Positions 16,071 to 22,539 of a DNA stretch of 25,706 nt are shown here, in pieces. A program made the position numbers and the translations under genes. Positions within the stretch are counted from its first letter, which is position 1. Each line of letters starts with the position of its first letter. This stretch comes from Pseudomonadota bacterium. Lineage in GTDB: Bacteria; Pseudomonadota; Gammaproteobacteria; Xanthomonadales; Xanthomonadaceae. Under the pieces are notes generated by a model that ran no database searches, had not been told where the DNA came from, and worked only from the letters and a program-made list of their open reading frames with translations. The stretch lies in NCBI GenBank assembly GCA_023395465.1, contig JAEWZE010000213.1, positions 1 to 25,706 of the forward strand, read 5' to 3'.

Positions 16071-16649
16071 TCAGGCCGCGCGGCGCGACGGTTCCGGCAG
16101 CGCGGCCAGCGCGTTCACGATCGACGCCTCGCGGTGCTGCGGCGACAGCCCCACCGAATCGGCGCGCACCGCTTCGATCTCGGTGATGCCGAGGAAGCCC
16201 AGGACCTGGCGCAGGTAGGGCTCGACGAAGTCGGTGGGCTGCCCCTGGTGCGGGCCGCCCGCGGCCAGGGCCAGGATCACCCGCTTGCCGCCGGCCAGGC
16301 CCACCGGCCCGGATTCGGTGTAGCGGAAGGTGCGCCCGGCCACCGCGATCCGGTCGATCCAGGCCTTGAGCGAGGAGGGCAGGCCGAAGTTGTACATCGG
16401 CGCGCCGATCACCACCACGTCCGCGGCCAGGAACTGCTCCAGCACCGCCGCGCCGCGTGCGGTCGCCATGTCGTCGCGGCCGGAGAGGATCGCGCCCGAC
16501 AGGTGCGGCAGCGGGTCCTGCTCGAGGTCGCGGACCTGCACGTCCAGGCCGCGCACCTCGGCCTGCCAACGTGCGACGATGGCGGCGGTCAGCTGACGGG
16601 TCACCGAGCTTTCGCCCAGCACGCTTGAATCGATCTGCAGCAGTTTCAT
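16071..16649 (-). CDS. azoR: FMN-dependent NADH-azoreductase / NAD(P)H:quinone oxidoreductase (AzoR family)
   Basis: A 192-residue flavodoxin-like protein. MKLLQIDSSVLGESSVTRQLTAAIV is the FMN phosphate-binding start, PMYNFGLPSSLKAWIDRIAVAGRTFRYTESGPVGLAGGKRVILALAAGG holds the FMN isoalloxazine loop and the Gly-rich turn. AzoR enzymes reduce quinones two electrons at a time and azo compounds, protecting against electrophile stress. The gene is divergent from a LysR regulator across a 106-base AT-rich control region, the typical arrangement for LysR-controlled azoR genes. It ends convergent with serS. Confidence 0.93.
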   Translation of the reverse strand: MKLLQIDSSVLGESSVTRQLTAAIVARWQAEVRGLDVQVRDLEQDPLPHLSGAILSGRDDMATARGAAVLEQFLAADVVVIGAPMYNFGLPSSLKAWIDRIAVAGRTFRYTESGPVGLAGGKRVILALAAGGPHQGQPTDFVEPYLRQVLGFLGITEIEAVRADSVGLSPQHREASIVNALAALPEPSRRAA

Positions 16650-16695
16650 GTCGTTGCCTCGGTTGTCGTGGATGACAGGAGGCCAGCTTATTTCG

Positions 16696-16745
16696 TTGCA
16701 TTATTGGAATAAATGCGGTTGAATACTACGCATTGTTCTGAATAC
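16696..16745. promoter_or_regulatory. Probable LysR operator and promoter region between azoR and the LysR gene
   Basis: The intergenic stretch is strikingly AT-rich for this genome. It contains the perfect palindrome TTATT-GG-AATAA (16701-16712), inside a GCATT...AATGC pair (16698-16702, 16712-16716), and two direct TGAATAC repeats at 16720 and 16739, 19 bases apart, close to two helical turns. On the plus strand TTGCAT (16696-16701) and TTGAAT (16719-16724) at 17-base spacing are a possible promoter overlapping the palindrome, which would allow autorepression. Confidence 0.55.
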
Positions 16746-16755
16746 GGAGGTTCCG

Positions 16756-17763
16756 GTGCAGGATCTCAATGATCTGTACTACTTCGCCATGGTGGTCGAG
16801 CACGGCGGTTTCGCAGCTGCCGAGCGTGCCCTGGGCATCCCGAAATCGCGCCTGAGCCGCCGTATCAGCCAGCTCGAGAACGATCTGGGCGTGCGCCTGC
16901 TGCAGCGTTCCACCCGGCGTTTCGCCGTCACCGACGTCGGCCAGAGCGTGCACCGGCACGCGCAGTCGATGCTTGCCGAGGCCACCGCCGCGCGCGAGGT
17001 CGTCGACCGGCTCAGCGCGGAGCCGCGCGGCGTGGTGAAGGCGAGCGTGCCGGTGGGCGTGGCGCAGCAGCTGATGCCCAAGCTGCTGCCCGAGTTCCTG
17101 GCGCGCTATCCGGAAGTGCGCGTGCAGCTGCACGTGAGCAACCGCCGCGTGGACGTGATCAACGAAGGTTTCGACGTGGCGATCCGCGTGCGTACGCGCT
17201 TCGACGACGACGGCAGCCTGGTGATGCGCAGCTTCGGCCAGATCCAGGAACTGCTGGTGGCCAGCCCGAAATACCTCGACCGCGCAGGGCGTCCGTCCTC
17301 GCCGGAGGAGCTCGCCGAGCACACCACCATGACCATGGGCGAGGACGAGGGCCGCCAGCGCTGGGAACTGCAGGGCCGCGATGGCGAAGTGCGCCGGGTC
17401 GAACTCAAGGCGCGCGTGTCGGGCTTCGATTTCCCGATGCTGATGGCGCTGGCCAAGCAGGGCCTGGGCATCACCATGCTGCCAGAAACCATGTGCGCCG
17501 AAGCCGTGCGCAGCGGCGAGCTCGAGGTGGTGCTGCCCGACTGGCGCCTGCCGCAGGGCGTGGCCCACGCCGTGTTCGCCTCGCGCCGCGGCATGCTGCC
17601 GGCGGTGCGGGTGTTCATCGATTTCCTGGCCGAGAAGCTGCCGCCGCTGATCGAGGAATCCAGCCTCAACTGCCGCAACTGCAGCAAGACCGAGGGAACG
17701 GCGACCGCCGCCGCGCCGCGCCGCGCGGGTGCCGACATGGGCGCCCATGCGACAATGCGCTAG
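16756..17763 (+). CDS. LysR-family transcriptional regulator
   Basis: A 335-residue regulator starting at GTG with a strong GGAGG 6 bases upstream. The winged HTH is at residues 1-65 (DLNDLYYFAMVVEHGGFAAAERALGIPKSRLSRRISQLENDLGVRLLQRSTRRFAVTDVG), followed by the LysR substrate-binding domain (about 90-295; VKASVPVGVAQQLMPKLLPEFLARYPEVRVQL, FDVAIRVR, KQGLGITMLPETMC). The family ends near residue 300; this protein continues with an extra tail carrying a C306-x-x-C309 motif (SSLNCRNCSKTEG) and an Ala/Arg-rich end. The divergent azoreductase is its likely target. LysR proteins of this type commonly repress or activate the divergent oxidoreductase in response to electrophiles or quinones; that role here is inferred from position. 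Confidence 0.93.
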   Translation: MQDLNDLYYFAMVVEHGGFAAAERALGIPKSRLSRRISQLENDLGVRLLQRSTRRFAVTDVGQSVHRHAQSMLAEATAAREVVDRLSAEPRGVVKASVPVGVAQQLMPKLLPEFLARYPEVRVQLHVSNRRVDVINEGFDVAIRVRTRFDDDGSLVMRSFGQIQELLVASPKYLDRAGRPSSPEELAEHTTMTMGEDEGRQRWELQGRDGEVRRVELKARVSGFDFPMLMALAKQGLGITMLPETMCAEAVRSGELEVVLPDWRLPQGVAHAVFASRRGMLPAVRVFIDFLAEKLPPLIEESSLNCRNCSKTEGTATAAAPRRAGADMGAHATMR

Positions 17764-17804
17764 GCCGGCGCGCCTGCCTGCCGCCGAACCGATACGCCGC
17801 GCGA

Positions 17805-17830
17805 GCCGTGGCAGGATACGGCGCGACATC
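17805..17830 (+). promoter_or_regulatory. Leader segment upstream of the first tRNA-Ser 5'-half, repeated before each unit
   Basis: GCCGTGGCAGGATACGG starts 26 bases before the first tRNA-like start. A matching GCCGTGGCAGGG or GTCGTGGCAGGG lies exactly 26 bases before each of the next two starts (17938 and 18071). GGATAC could be a -10 element. The segment is therefore part of the amplified unit, and each copy may carry its own promoter remnant. Confidence 0.45.
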
Positions 17831-17963
17831 GGAGAGATGGCCGAGCGGTTCAAGGCAGCGGTCTTGACCCGCAGGCCGAAGGCCGGAGGGAACAGCGGCG
17901 CAGCCGCTGGTCAAACCGGCGGAGACGGCGCGCCAGCGCCGTGGCAGGGATGCGCTGGAAATC
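17831..17963 (+). repeat. tRNA-Ser(UGA) 5'-half repeat, unit 1 (133 bases)
   Basis: The first 37 bases match the intact tRNA-Ser at 18097 with 2 differences, running from GGAGAGA through the D-arm and 5' anticodon strand and ending at the TGA anticodon. Then it diverges. TTGACC (17864-17869) pairs with GGTCAA (17909-17914), and ACCGG (17915-17919) can pair with the original anticodon stem strand, although G at 17858 breaks the first pair here. Inside sits AGCGGC-GCA-GCCGCT (17894-17908). A further hairpin ACGGCGC-GCCA-GCGCCGT (17925-17942) follows. There is no T-arm and no 3' acceptor strand, so this cannot be a functional tRNA. Confidence 0.9.
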
Positions 17964-18096
17964 GGAGAGATGGCCGAGCGGTTCAAGGCACCGGTCTTGA
18001 CCCGCAGGCCGCAGGCCGGAGGGAACAGCGGCGCAGCCGCTGGTCAAACCGGCGAAGACGGCGCGCAAGCGTCGTGGCAGGGATGCGCTGGAAATC
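17964..18096 (+). repeat. tRNA-Ser(UGA) 5'-half repeat, unit 2 (133 bases)
   Basis: Same layout and same length as unit 1 with five base differences by eye. The first 37 bases match the intact tRNA with 1 difference (C for T in the D-loop). The anticodon stem CCGGT/ACCGG is fully paired in this copy. The downstream hairpin reads ACGGCGC-GCAA-GCGTCGT, where one C-to-T change turns a G-C pair into a G-T wobble and leaves the stem intact. The unit runs directly into the intact tRNA at 18097. Confidence 0.9.
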
Positions 18097-18186
18097 GGAG
18101 AGATGGCCGAGCGGTTTAAGGCACCGGTCTTGAAAACCGGCGAAGGGTCAAACCTTCCGTGGGTTCGAATCCCACTCTCTCCGCCA
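18097..18186 (+). tRNA. tRNA-Ser (anticodon TGA), CCA encoded
   Basis: Acceptor GGAGAGA/TCTCTCC, discriminator G, encoded CCA. D-arm GCCGAGCGGTTTAAGGC, anticodon stem CCGGT/ACCGG with loop CTTGAAA giving anticodon TGA (UGA, reads UCA/UCG), the long variable arm CGAAGGGTCAAACCTTCC typical of class II tRNA-Ser, and T-arm GTGGG-TTCGAAT-CCCAC all fold. It is the third and only complete copy in a series with 133-base spacing. The AAC(3)-like gene on the other strand ends at the very next base. Confidence 0.97.
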
Positions 18187-18648
18187 TCACCGCACCGCGA
18201 TATCGAAGTGGCACACGTCCTCGCGCGTGCCAAGCTTCGTGTACAACGCCATCGCCGGCGCATCCGGCGGATCGGCCTGCACGTAGATCACCCAGGCGCC
18301 GCGTTCGCGCGCGATCGTGCGCAGCGCTTCGATGAGTGCGGTGGCGATGCCGCGGCGACGGTGCTTCCGGTCCACCGCGAGGTCGTAGATGTACAGCTCG
18401 CTGCGCGCCTGCTCGAACTTGTGCAGCTCGTAGGCGGCGAGGCCGCCGACGACCTGTCCCTGTTCCAGGGCGGCCAGGGCGATGAACTGCGTGCCCGACA
18501 ACAGTCTCCGCAGGTAATCGTCGCCCGGTTGCGCGGCCGTATAGGTATCCACGTCATCGAAGGCGTGGCCGAACATCGCGAGCATGGCGCGCATCGTATC
18601 GAGGTCGTTGGCGGTGAGGCGCTGGATGGGGGTTTCGCGGGTCGTCAT
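18187..18648 (-). CDS. AAC(3)-I family aminoglycoside 3-N-acetyltransferase-like GNAT protein
   Basis: A 153-residue GNAT acetyltransferase. Its body follows AAC(3)-I enzymes closely: TMRAMLAMFGHAFDDVDTY, QPGDDYLRRLLSGTQFIALAAL, VVGGLAAYELHKFEQARSELYIYDLAV, the acetyl-CoA-binding HRRRGIATALI (96-106), GAWVIYVQAD and PAMALYTKLGTREDVCHFDI. Known AAC(3)-I enzymes acetylate the 3-amino group of gentamicin-type aminoglycosides with acetyl-CoA in the cytosol. Whether this chromosomal member does so is not shown by sequence alone. The ATG at 18646-18648 has GGAG 8 bases upstream; an earlier in-frame ATG at 18667-18669 adds 7 residues. No integron attC site or IS is visible. It is convergent with and touching tRNA-Ser and divergent from the response regulator. 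Confidence 0.9.
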   Translation of the reverse strand: MTTRETPIQRLTANDLDTMRAMLAMFGHAFDDVDTYTAAQPGDDYLRRLLSGTQFIALAALEQGQVVGGLAAYELHKFEQARSELYIYDLAVDRKHRRRGIATALIEALRTIARERGAWVIYVQADPPDAPAMALYTKLGTREDVCHFDIAVR

Positions 18649-18783
18649 GAGGTCTGCTCCGTGCGACATGCGCAGCCGCACCGTGGTTCCAGCTGCCCCG
18701 CCGATACGGGCGGCGGCTTGCACGTGCGCGGCGCATGGCGCTAGCCTCGCGGGACCAGGGGAAGGGTGCAAGGGGAAACAGGG

Positions 18784-19428
18784 ATGACGATCCGGGTGTT
18801 CATGGTCGATGACCATGCGCTGGTCCGCGCAGGGATGCGCATGATTCTTTCAGGCGAAACCGACATCGAAGTCGTCGGGGAGGCCGACTGCGGCGAAAGC
18901 GCGCTGCCGCTGATCCGCCAGCTCAAGCCCGACGTGGTGCTGTGCGACCTGCACCTTCCCGGCGTGAGCGGGCTGGAGGTCACCGAGCGCCTGGTCAAGG
19001 GCCGGCACGCGAAGGTGATCGTGGTGTCGGTGCTCGAAGACGGCCCGATGCCGCGCAAGCTGATCGAGGCCGGTGCCTCGGGCTATGTCGGCAAGGGCGG
19101 CGATTCGGCGGAGCTGGTGCGCGCGGTGCGCGACGTGGCGTGCGGCAAGCGCTTCCTCGCCAACGGGATCGCGCAGAAGCTGGCGCTGTCGGGGCTGGGC
19201 GGTGGCGCAACGCCGTTCGACGAACTGTCGCCGCGCGAACTGGAGATCGCGATGCTGCTGGTGCAGGGCCTGCGCCAGGAGGAGATCGCACGCCGGCTCA
19301 ATCTCAGCCCGAAGACGATCAACACGCACAAGTCGCGGCTGTTCGCGAAGCTGGATATCGAGGACAACATCGCGCTGGCGCGGCTCGCGAGCCAGTACGG
19401 ACTGGTCGATCCCTCGCAGGTGATCTAG
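18784..19428 (+). CDS. gacA: GacA/UvrY-type LuxR-family response regulator
   Basis: A 214-residue two-component regulator. The receiver domain (1-125) has the acidic pair D9-D10, phosphoacceptor D55 (VLCDLHLPGVSG) and K near 109 (GYVGKGG). The C-terminal LuxR-type HTH is at about 145-205 (LSPRELEIAMLLVQGLRQEEIARRLNLSPKTINTHKSRLFAKL). The linker PFDELSPRELEIAMLL and the LSPKTINTHKSRLFAKL segment resemble GacA/UvrY/SirA, the regulators that switch on small RNAs sequestering RsmA/CsrA. The usual neighbour uvrC is not here, so orthology is likely but not certain. The ATG at 18784 is preferred over an in-frame GTG at 18766. Its stop codon lies in the loop of a hairpin shared with convergent rne. 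Confidence 0.85.
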   Translation: MTIRVFMVDDHALVRAGMRMILSGETDIEVVGEADCGESALPLIRQLKPDVVLCDLHLPGVSGLEVTERLVKGRHAKVIVVSVLEDGPMPRKLIEAGASGYVGKGGDSAELVRAVRDVACGKRFLANGIAQKLALSGLGGGATPFDELSPRELEIAMLLVQGLRQEEIARRLNLSPKTINTHKSRLFAKLDIEDNIALARLASQYGLVDPSQVI

Positions 19429-19440
19429 CACCTGCGAGGG
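19411..19440. terminator. Hairpin containing the gacA stop codon, between gacA and rne
   Basis: Perfect 12-base arms CCCTCGCAGGTG and CACCTGCGAGGG with loop ATCTAG. The left arm codes the last residues of the response regulator, and the TAG stop is in the loop. No T-tract follows on either strand. It probably acts on transcripts from both convergent genes. Confidence 0.6.
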
Positions 19441-19461
19441 AGGACCGTGCGCCGGGGTGGA

Positions 19462-22400
19462 TCAGGCGCTGCGGCTCTTGCCGTCTTCGTCGTTGCCGTC
19501 TTCCTGCGCCGTGGCTTCGTCGACTGCTTCGGCGGCAGCCTCGGCCGGCGAGATGGCCTCGACCTGGGCCAGCGGCGCGGGGGCGGGCGCATCGAACAGG
19601 CCCGGCGCACGCGCATCGGCCGCAGGCGTCTGCTCGACGGCGATCGCCGCGGCCTGCGCGGGTTCGGCCGCGACCGGTGTCGGCTGTTCGACGACCGCGG
19701 AAGCGGCGATCGCCTCCGGGTCGGCTGCAGCCTCGGCAACGGCCGGGGCGTCCTCTTCGCGCGTCGCGACGGGGGCCGCCTCCGCGACCGCGGCGGCGAC
19801 CTGCGGATCGACGGTCGCCACCACGTTCGAAGCCTCGGCTTCCGGCGCGGCCGGCGGCGTGTCGACCGCAGCGGTGGCCGGTGCGGGCTCGTCTGCCGTG
19901 GCCACCGGAGCGGACGGTGATTGCGCCGGCTGGTCCGTGGACACGACGTCCGCCGGGGCGGCCGGAGCGACTTCCGCGGTCGCACGGACCGGTTCGGCCT
20001 GGACGGACCCGGCGGCAGCGGCGGCCGGGGTCGCGGGCGTCGACGCGGACTGCGCCGGCGCGCCGGGCTCGTCGAACTCGAACTCGGGCTGGGCGCGCCG
20101 TGCCATCTGCTGGGCAGGCGCTTCGCCTTCGTCGTCGCCATCGTCGCCGTCCTGGCCGAGGTCGTCGTTCAGGCTGTCGGCAAGGCCGGTGGCTTCGCCC
20201 GCACCGCGACGGCGGCGGCGTCCACCGCGACGTCCACGGCGACGGCGGCCGGTCCCTTCCTCGCCCGCGGCTGCGGCGTTCTCGTCGTTCGCCTCGGCGC
20301 TGCCGGGATTGGCCGTGGCATCGGCCGCCTCCACTGCCGGTGCCGGCGTCGCGACCATGCTGGTCGCCACCTCGGACTCGGGCGCGATGTCCGACCCGGT
20401 CCTGGGCTCCTGCGCAACGGCGCCGGCGATGGACGCGGCCACCGGCTTCAGCGGTACCTCCGGCTGGGCCTGGGTCGCGGGCTCGACGGTATCGGCGGCC
20501 TTGGCCTGCTGTGCCCGGGGCTGCTTGGGCTTCTTCTTCTGCGGTTGCGCCTGAGCCTGGGCCTGCGGCTGGCCGGACTGCGCCTGCTGCCTGGGCTGCT
20601 GCTGGTCGCGCGCGCCCTGGGCCTGGCGCGGTTCCTTCGGCTGGGACGGGGCCTGCTGGCCGTTGCCGTCGCGACGCCCGGACTTGCCCTGGCGCTGCTC
20701 GCGCCGGCCGCGCTCACCGCGCTCGCCACGTTCGCGGTTGCCGCGTTCGTTGCGCTCGCCACGCTGGGCGGACTGCGCCGGGCGGGCGGCCGGTTCCGGT
20801 GCCGCGGCGGGTTCGCCGGCGAACACGCGGCGGAACCAGCCCAGCACGCCACCGGCCGCGACCGGGGCGGGCGCCGGAGCGGGTGCAGGCGCCGGCGCCG
20901 GAGCGGGCACCGGTTCCGGCTGCGGCTCGCGCACGGGCGCGGGCTGCGAAGGACGCACGTTGGTCACTGCCGGTGGCGGGATGTTGAGGTTGTTCTTGTT
21001 CAGCGAGATCGTCGCGACCCGGCGCGGGGTGCCGCGCTGGTAACTCGGACGCGCGCTTTCCTCGCCCAGCTCGTTCTCGCGCAGGCGCGTGACCTCGTAG
21101 TGCGGCGTATGCAGCTGTTCGTCGGCCACGATCACGATCGGCGCCTTGTGGCGCTTCTCGATCTCGGCCAGCGCGCCGCGCTTCTCGTTGAGCAGGAAGT
21201 TGGCGATCTCCACCGGCGCCTGCACCAGCACCTGGCCGGTGTTGTCCTTCATCGCGTGCTCTTCGGCGACGCGGATGATCGACAGGCTCAGCGATTCGAC
21301 GCTGCGCATGCGGCCGTGGCCCTCGCAGCGCGGGCAGACGATCTGGCTGGACTCGCCCAGGCTCGCACGCAGGCGCTGGCGGCTCATCTCCAGCAGGCCG
21401 AACTTGGAGATGCGGCCCAGCTGCACGCGCGCGCGGTCGTACTTGAGCGCGTTCTGCAGCTTGCCCTCGACCTCGCGCTGGTGCTTGCCCGAGTCCATGT
21501 CGATGAAGTCGATCACCACCAGGCCGCCCAGGTCGCGCAGGCGCATCTGGCGCGCGACCTCCTCGGCCGCCTCCAGGTTGGTGTTGAACGCCGTGGTCTC
21601 GATGTCGCTGCCCTTGGTGGCGCGCGCCGAGTTCACGTCGATCGCGGTCAGGGCCTCGGTCTGGTCGATGACCAGGGCGCCGCCGGAGGGCAGGCGCACG
21701 GTGCGCTCGTAGGCGCTCTCGATCTGCGACTCGATCTGGTAGCGGTTGAACAGCGGGACGTCGTCGGTGTAGTGCTTGAGCTTGCGCAGGTTGTGCGGCA
21801 TCACCTGCTCGACGAACTCCTTCGCCTCCTGGTACATCTCAGGCGTGTCGACCAGGATCTCGCCGATGTCGGCGCGCATGTAGTCGCGAAGCGCCCGGGT
21901 GATCAGGCGCGACTCCTGGTAGATCAGGAACGGCGAGGGCTTGCTCAGCGCGGCCTCGGCGATCGCGCGCCAGATCGAGAGCAGGTAGTCCAGGTCCCAC
22001 TGCAGCTCTTCGGCGTCGCGGCCGACGCCGGCGGTGCGGATGATCACCCCCATGTCCTCGGGGATCTCCAGCGCGTCCATCGCCTTCTTCAGCTCGGCCC
22101 GGTCGTCGCCCTCGATCCGGCGCGAGACGCCGCCGGCGGTGGGCGAGTTCGGCATCAGCACCATGTAGCGGCCGGCCAGCGAGATGAACGTGGTCAGCGC
22201 GGCGCCCTTGTTGCCGCGCTCGTCCTTGTCGACCTGAACCACGACTTCCTGGCCCTCGCGCAGGAGCTCCTTGATGCCGGCCTTGTTGTGGTCGACGCCG
22301 GAGGCGAAGTAGTCGCGGGAGATTTCCTTCAGCGGCAGGAAGCCGTGGCGGTCCGCCCCGTATTCGATGAAGGCGGCTTCGAGGGAGGGCTCGATGCGGG

Positions 22401-22539
22401 TGATGCGGCCCTTGTAGATGTTGGACTTCTTCTGTTCCTTCGACGGTTGCTCGATGTCGATGTCGTACAGGTTCTGGCCGTCGACGATGGCGACGCGCAG
22501 TTCCTCTGCCTGCGTCGCGTTGATCAGCATTCGCTTCAT
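19462..22539 (-). CDS. rne: Ribonuclease E
   Basis: A 1025-residue endoribonuclease that starts mRNA decay and processes rRNA and tRNA precursors, scaffolding the degradosome at the inner membrane. Catalytic half (1-520): MKRMLINATQAEELRVAIVDGQNLYDIDIE, S1 domain (about 35-120), 5' sensor, DNase-I-like part with Mg ligands D301 (IDVNS) and D344 (VVIDFIDMD), and Zn-link C402-PR-C405. The C-terminal half is disordered: an APAPAP stretch, GVLGWFRRVF near residue 560 (position of the E. coli membrane-binding segment A), an Arg/Gln-rich part (about 580-690), an Arg-rich GRRRRGRRGGRRRRR (about 760-777), and an acidic Ala/Val/Pro tail. The ATG at 22537-22539 has GAGGA upstream and matches family starts; the frame stays open upstream into the leader. 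Confidence 0.97.
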   Translation of the reverse strand: MKRMLINATQAEELRVAIVDGQNLYDIDIEQPSKEQKKSNIYKGRITRIEPSLEAAFIEYGADRHGFLPLKEISRDYFASGVDHNKAGIKELLREGQEVVVQVDKDERGNKGAALTTFISLAGRYMVLMPNSPTAGGVSRRIEGDDRAELKKAMDALEIPEDMGVIIRTAGVGRDAEELQWDLDYLLSIWRAIAEAALSKPSPFLIYQESRLITRALRDYMRADIGEILVDTPEMYQEAKEFVEQVMPHNLRKLKHYTDDVPLFNRYQIESQIESAYERTVRLPSGGALVIDQTEALTAIDVNSARATKGSDIETTAFNTNLEAAEEVARQMRLRDLGGLVVIDFIDMDSGKHQREVEGKLQNALKYDRARVQLGRISKFGLLEMSRQRLRASLGESSQIVCPRCEGHGRMRSVESLSLSIIRVAEEHAMKDNTGQVLVQAPVEIANFLLNEKRGALAEIEKRHKAPIVIVADEQLHTPHYEVTRLRENELGEESARPSYQRGTPRRVATISLNKNNLNIPPPAVTNVRPSQPAPVREPQPEPVPAPAPAPAPAPAPAPVAAGGVLGWFRRVFAGEPAAAPEPAARPAQSAQRGERNERGNRERGERGERGRREQRQGKSGRRDGNGQQAPSQPKEPRQAQGARDQQQPRQQAQSGQPQAQAQAQPQKKKPKQPRAQQAKAADTVEPATQAQPEVPLKPVAASIAGAVAQEPRTGSDIAPESEVATSMVATPAPAVEAADATANPGSAEANDENAAAAGEEGTGRRRRGRRGGRRRRRGAGEATGLADSLNDDLGQDGDDGDDEGEAPAQQMARRAQPEFEFDEPGAPAQSASTPATPAAAAAGSVQAEPVRATAEVAPAAPADVVSTDQPAQSPSAPVATADEPAPATAAVDTPPAAPEAEASNVVATVDPQVAAAVAEAAPVATREEDAPAVAEAAADPEAIAASAVVEQPTPVAAEPAQAAAIAVEQTPAADARAPGLFDAPAPAPLAQVEAISPAEAAAEAVDEATAQEDGNDEDGKSRSA

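Noticed and set aside
17831..18096. Two additional functional tRNA-Ser genes
   Set aside because: Neither unit has a T-arm or a 3' acceptor strand; only 18097-18186 folds as a complete tRNA.
17831..18186. CRISPR-like array
   Set aside because: Units are 133 bases, contiguous, without unique spacers, and clearly derived from the tRNA gene.
17850..18263. Minus-strand frame over the tRNA-Ser array
   Set aside because: It contains GESGIRTHG, a notorious spurious translation of tRNA-Ser. The 133-base period is not a multiple of 3, so the repeats are not coding.
18097..18648. Genomic island integrated in tRNA-Ser
   Set aside because: No integrase, no repeated tRNA 3' end, and neighbouring genes have ordinary composition. 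Only the acetyltransferase gene adjoins the tRNA.
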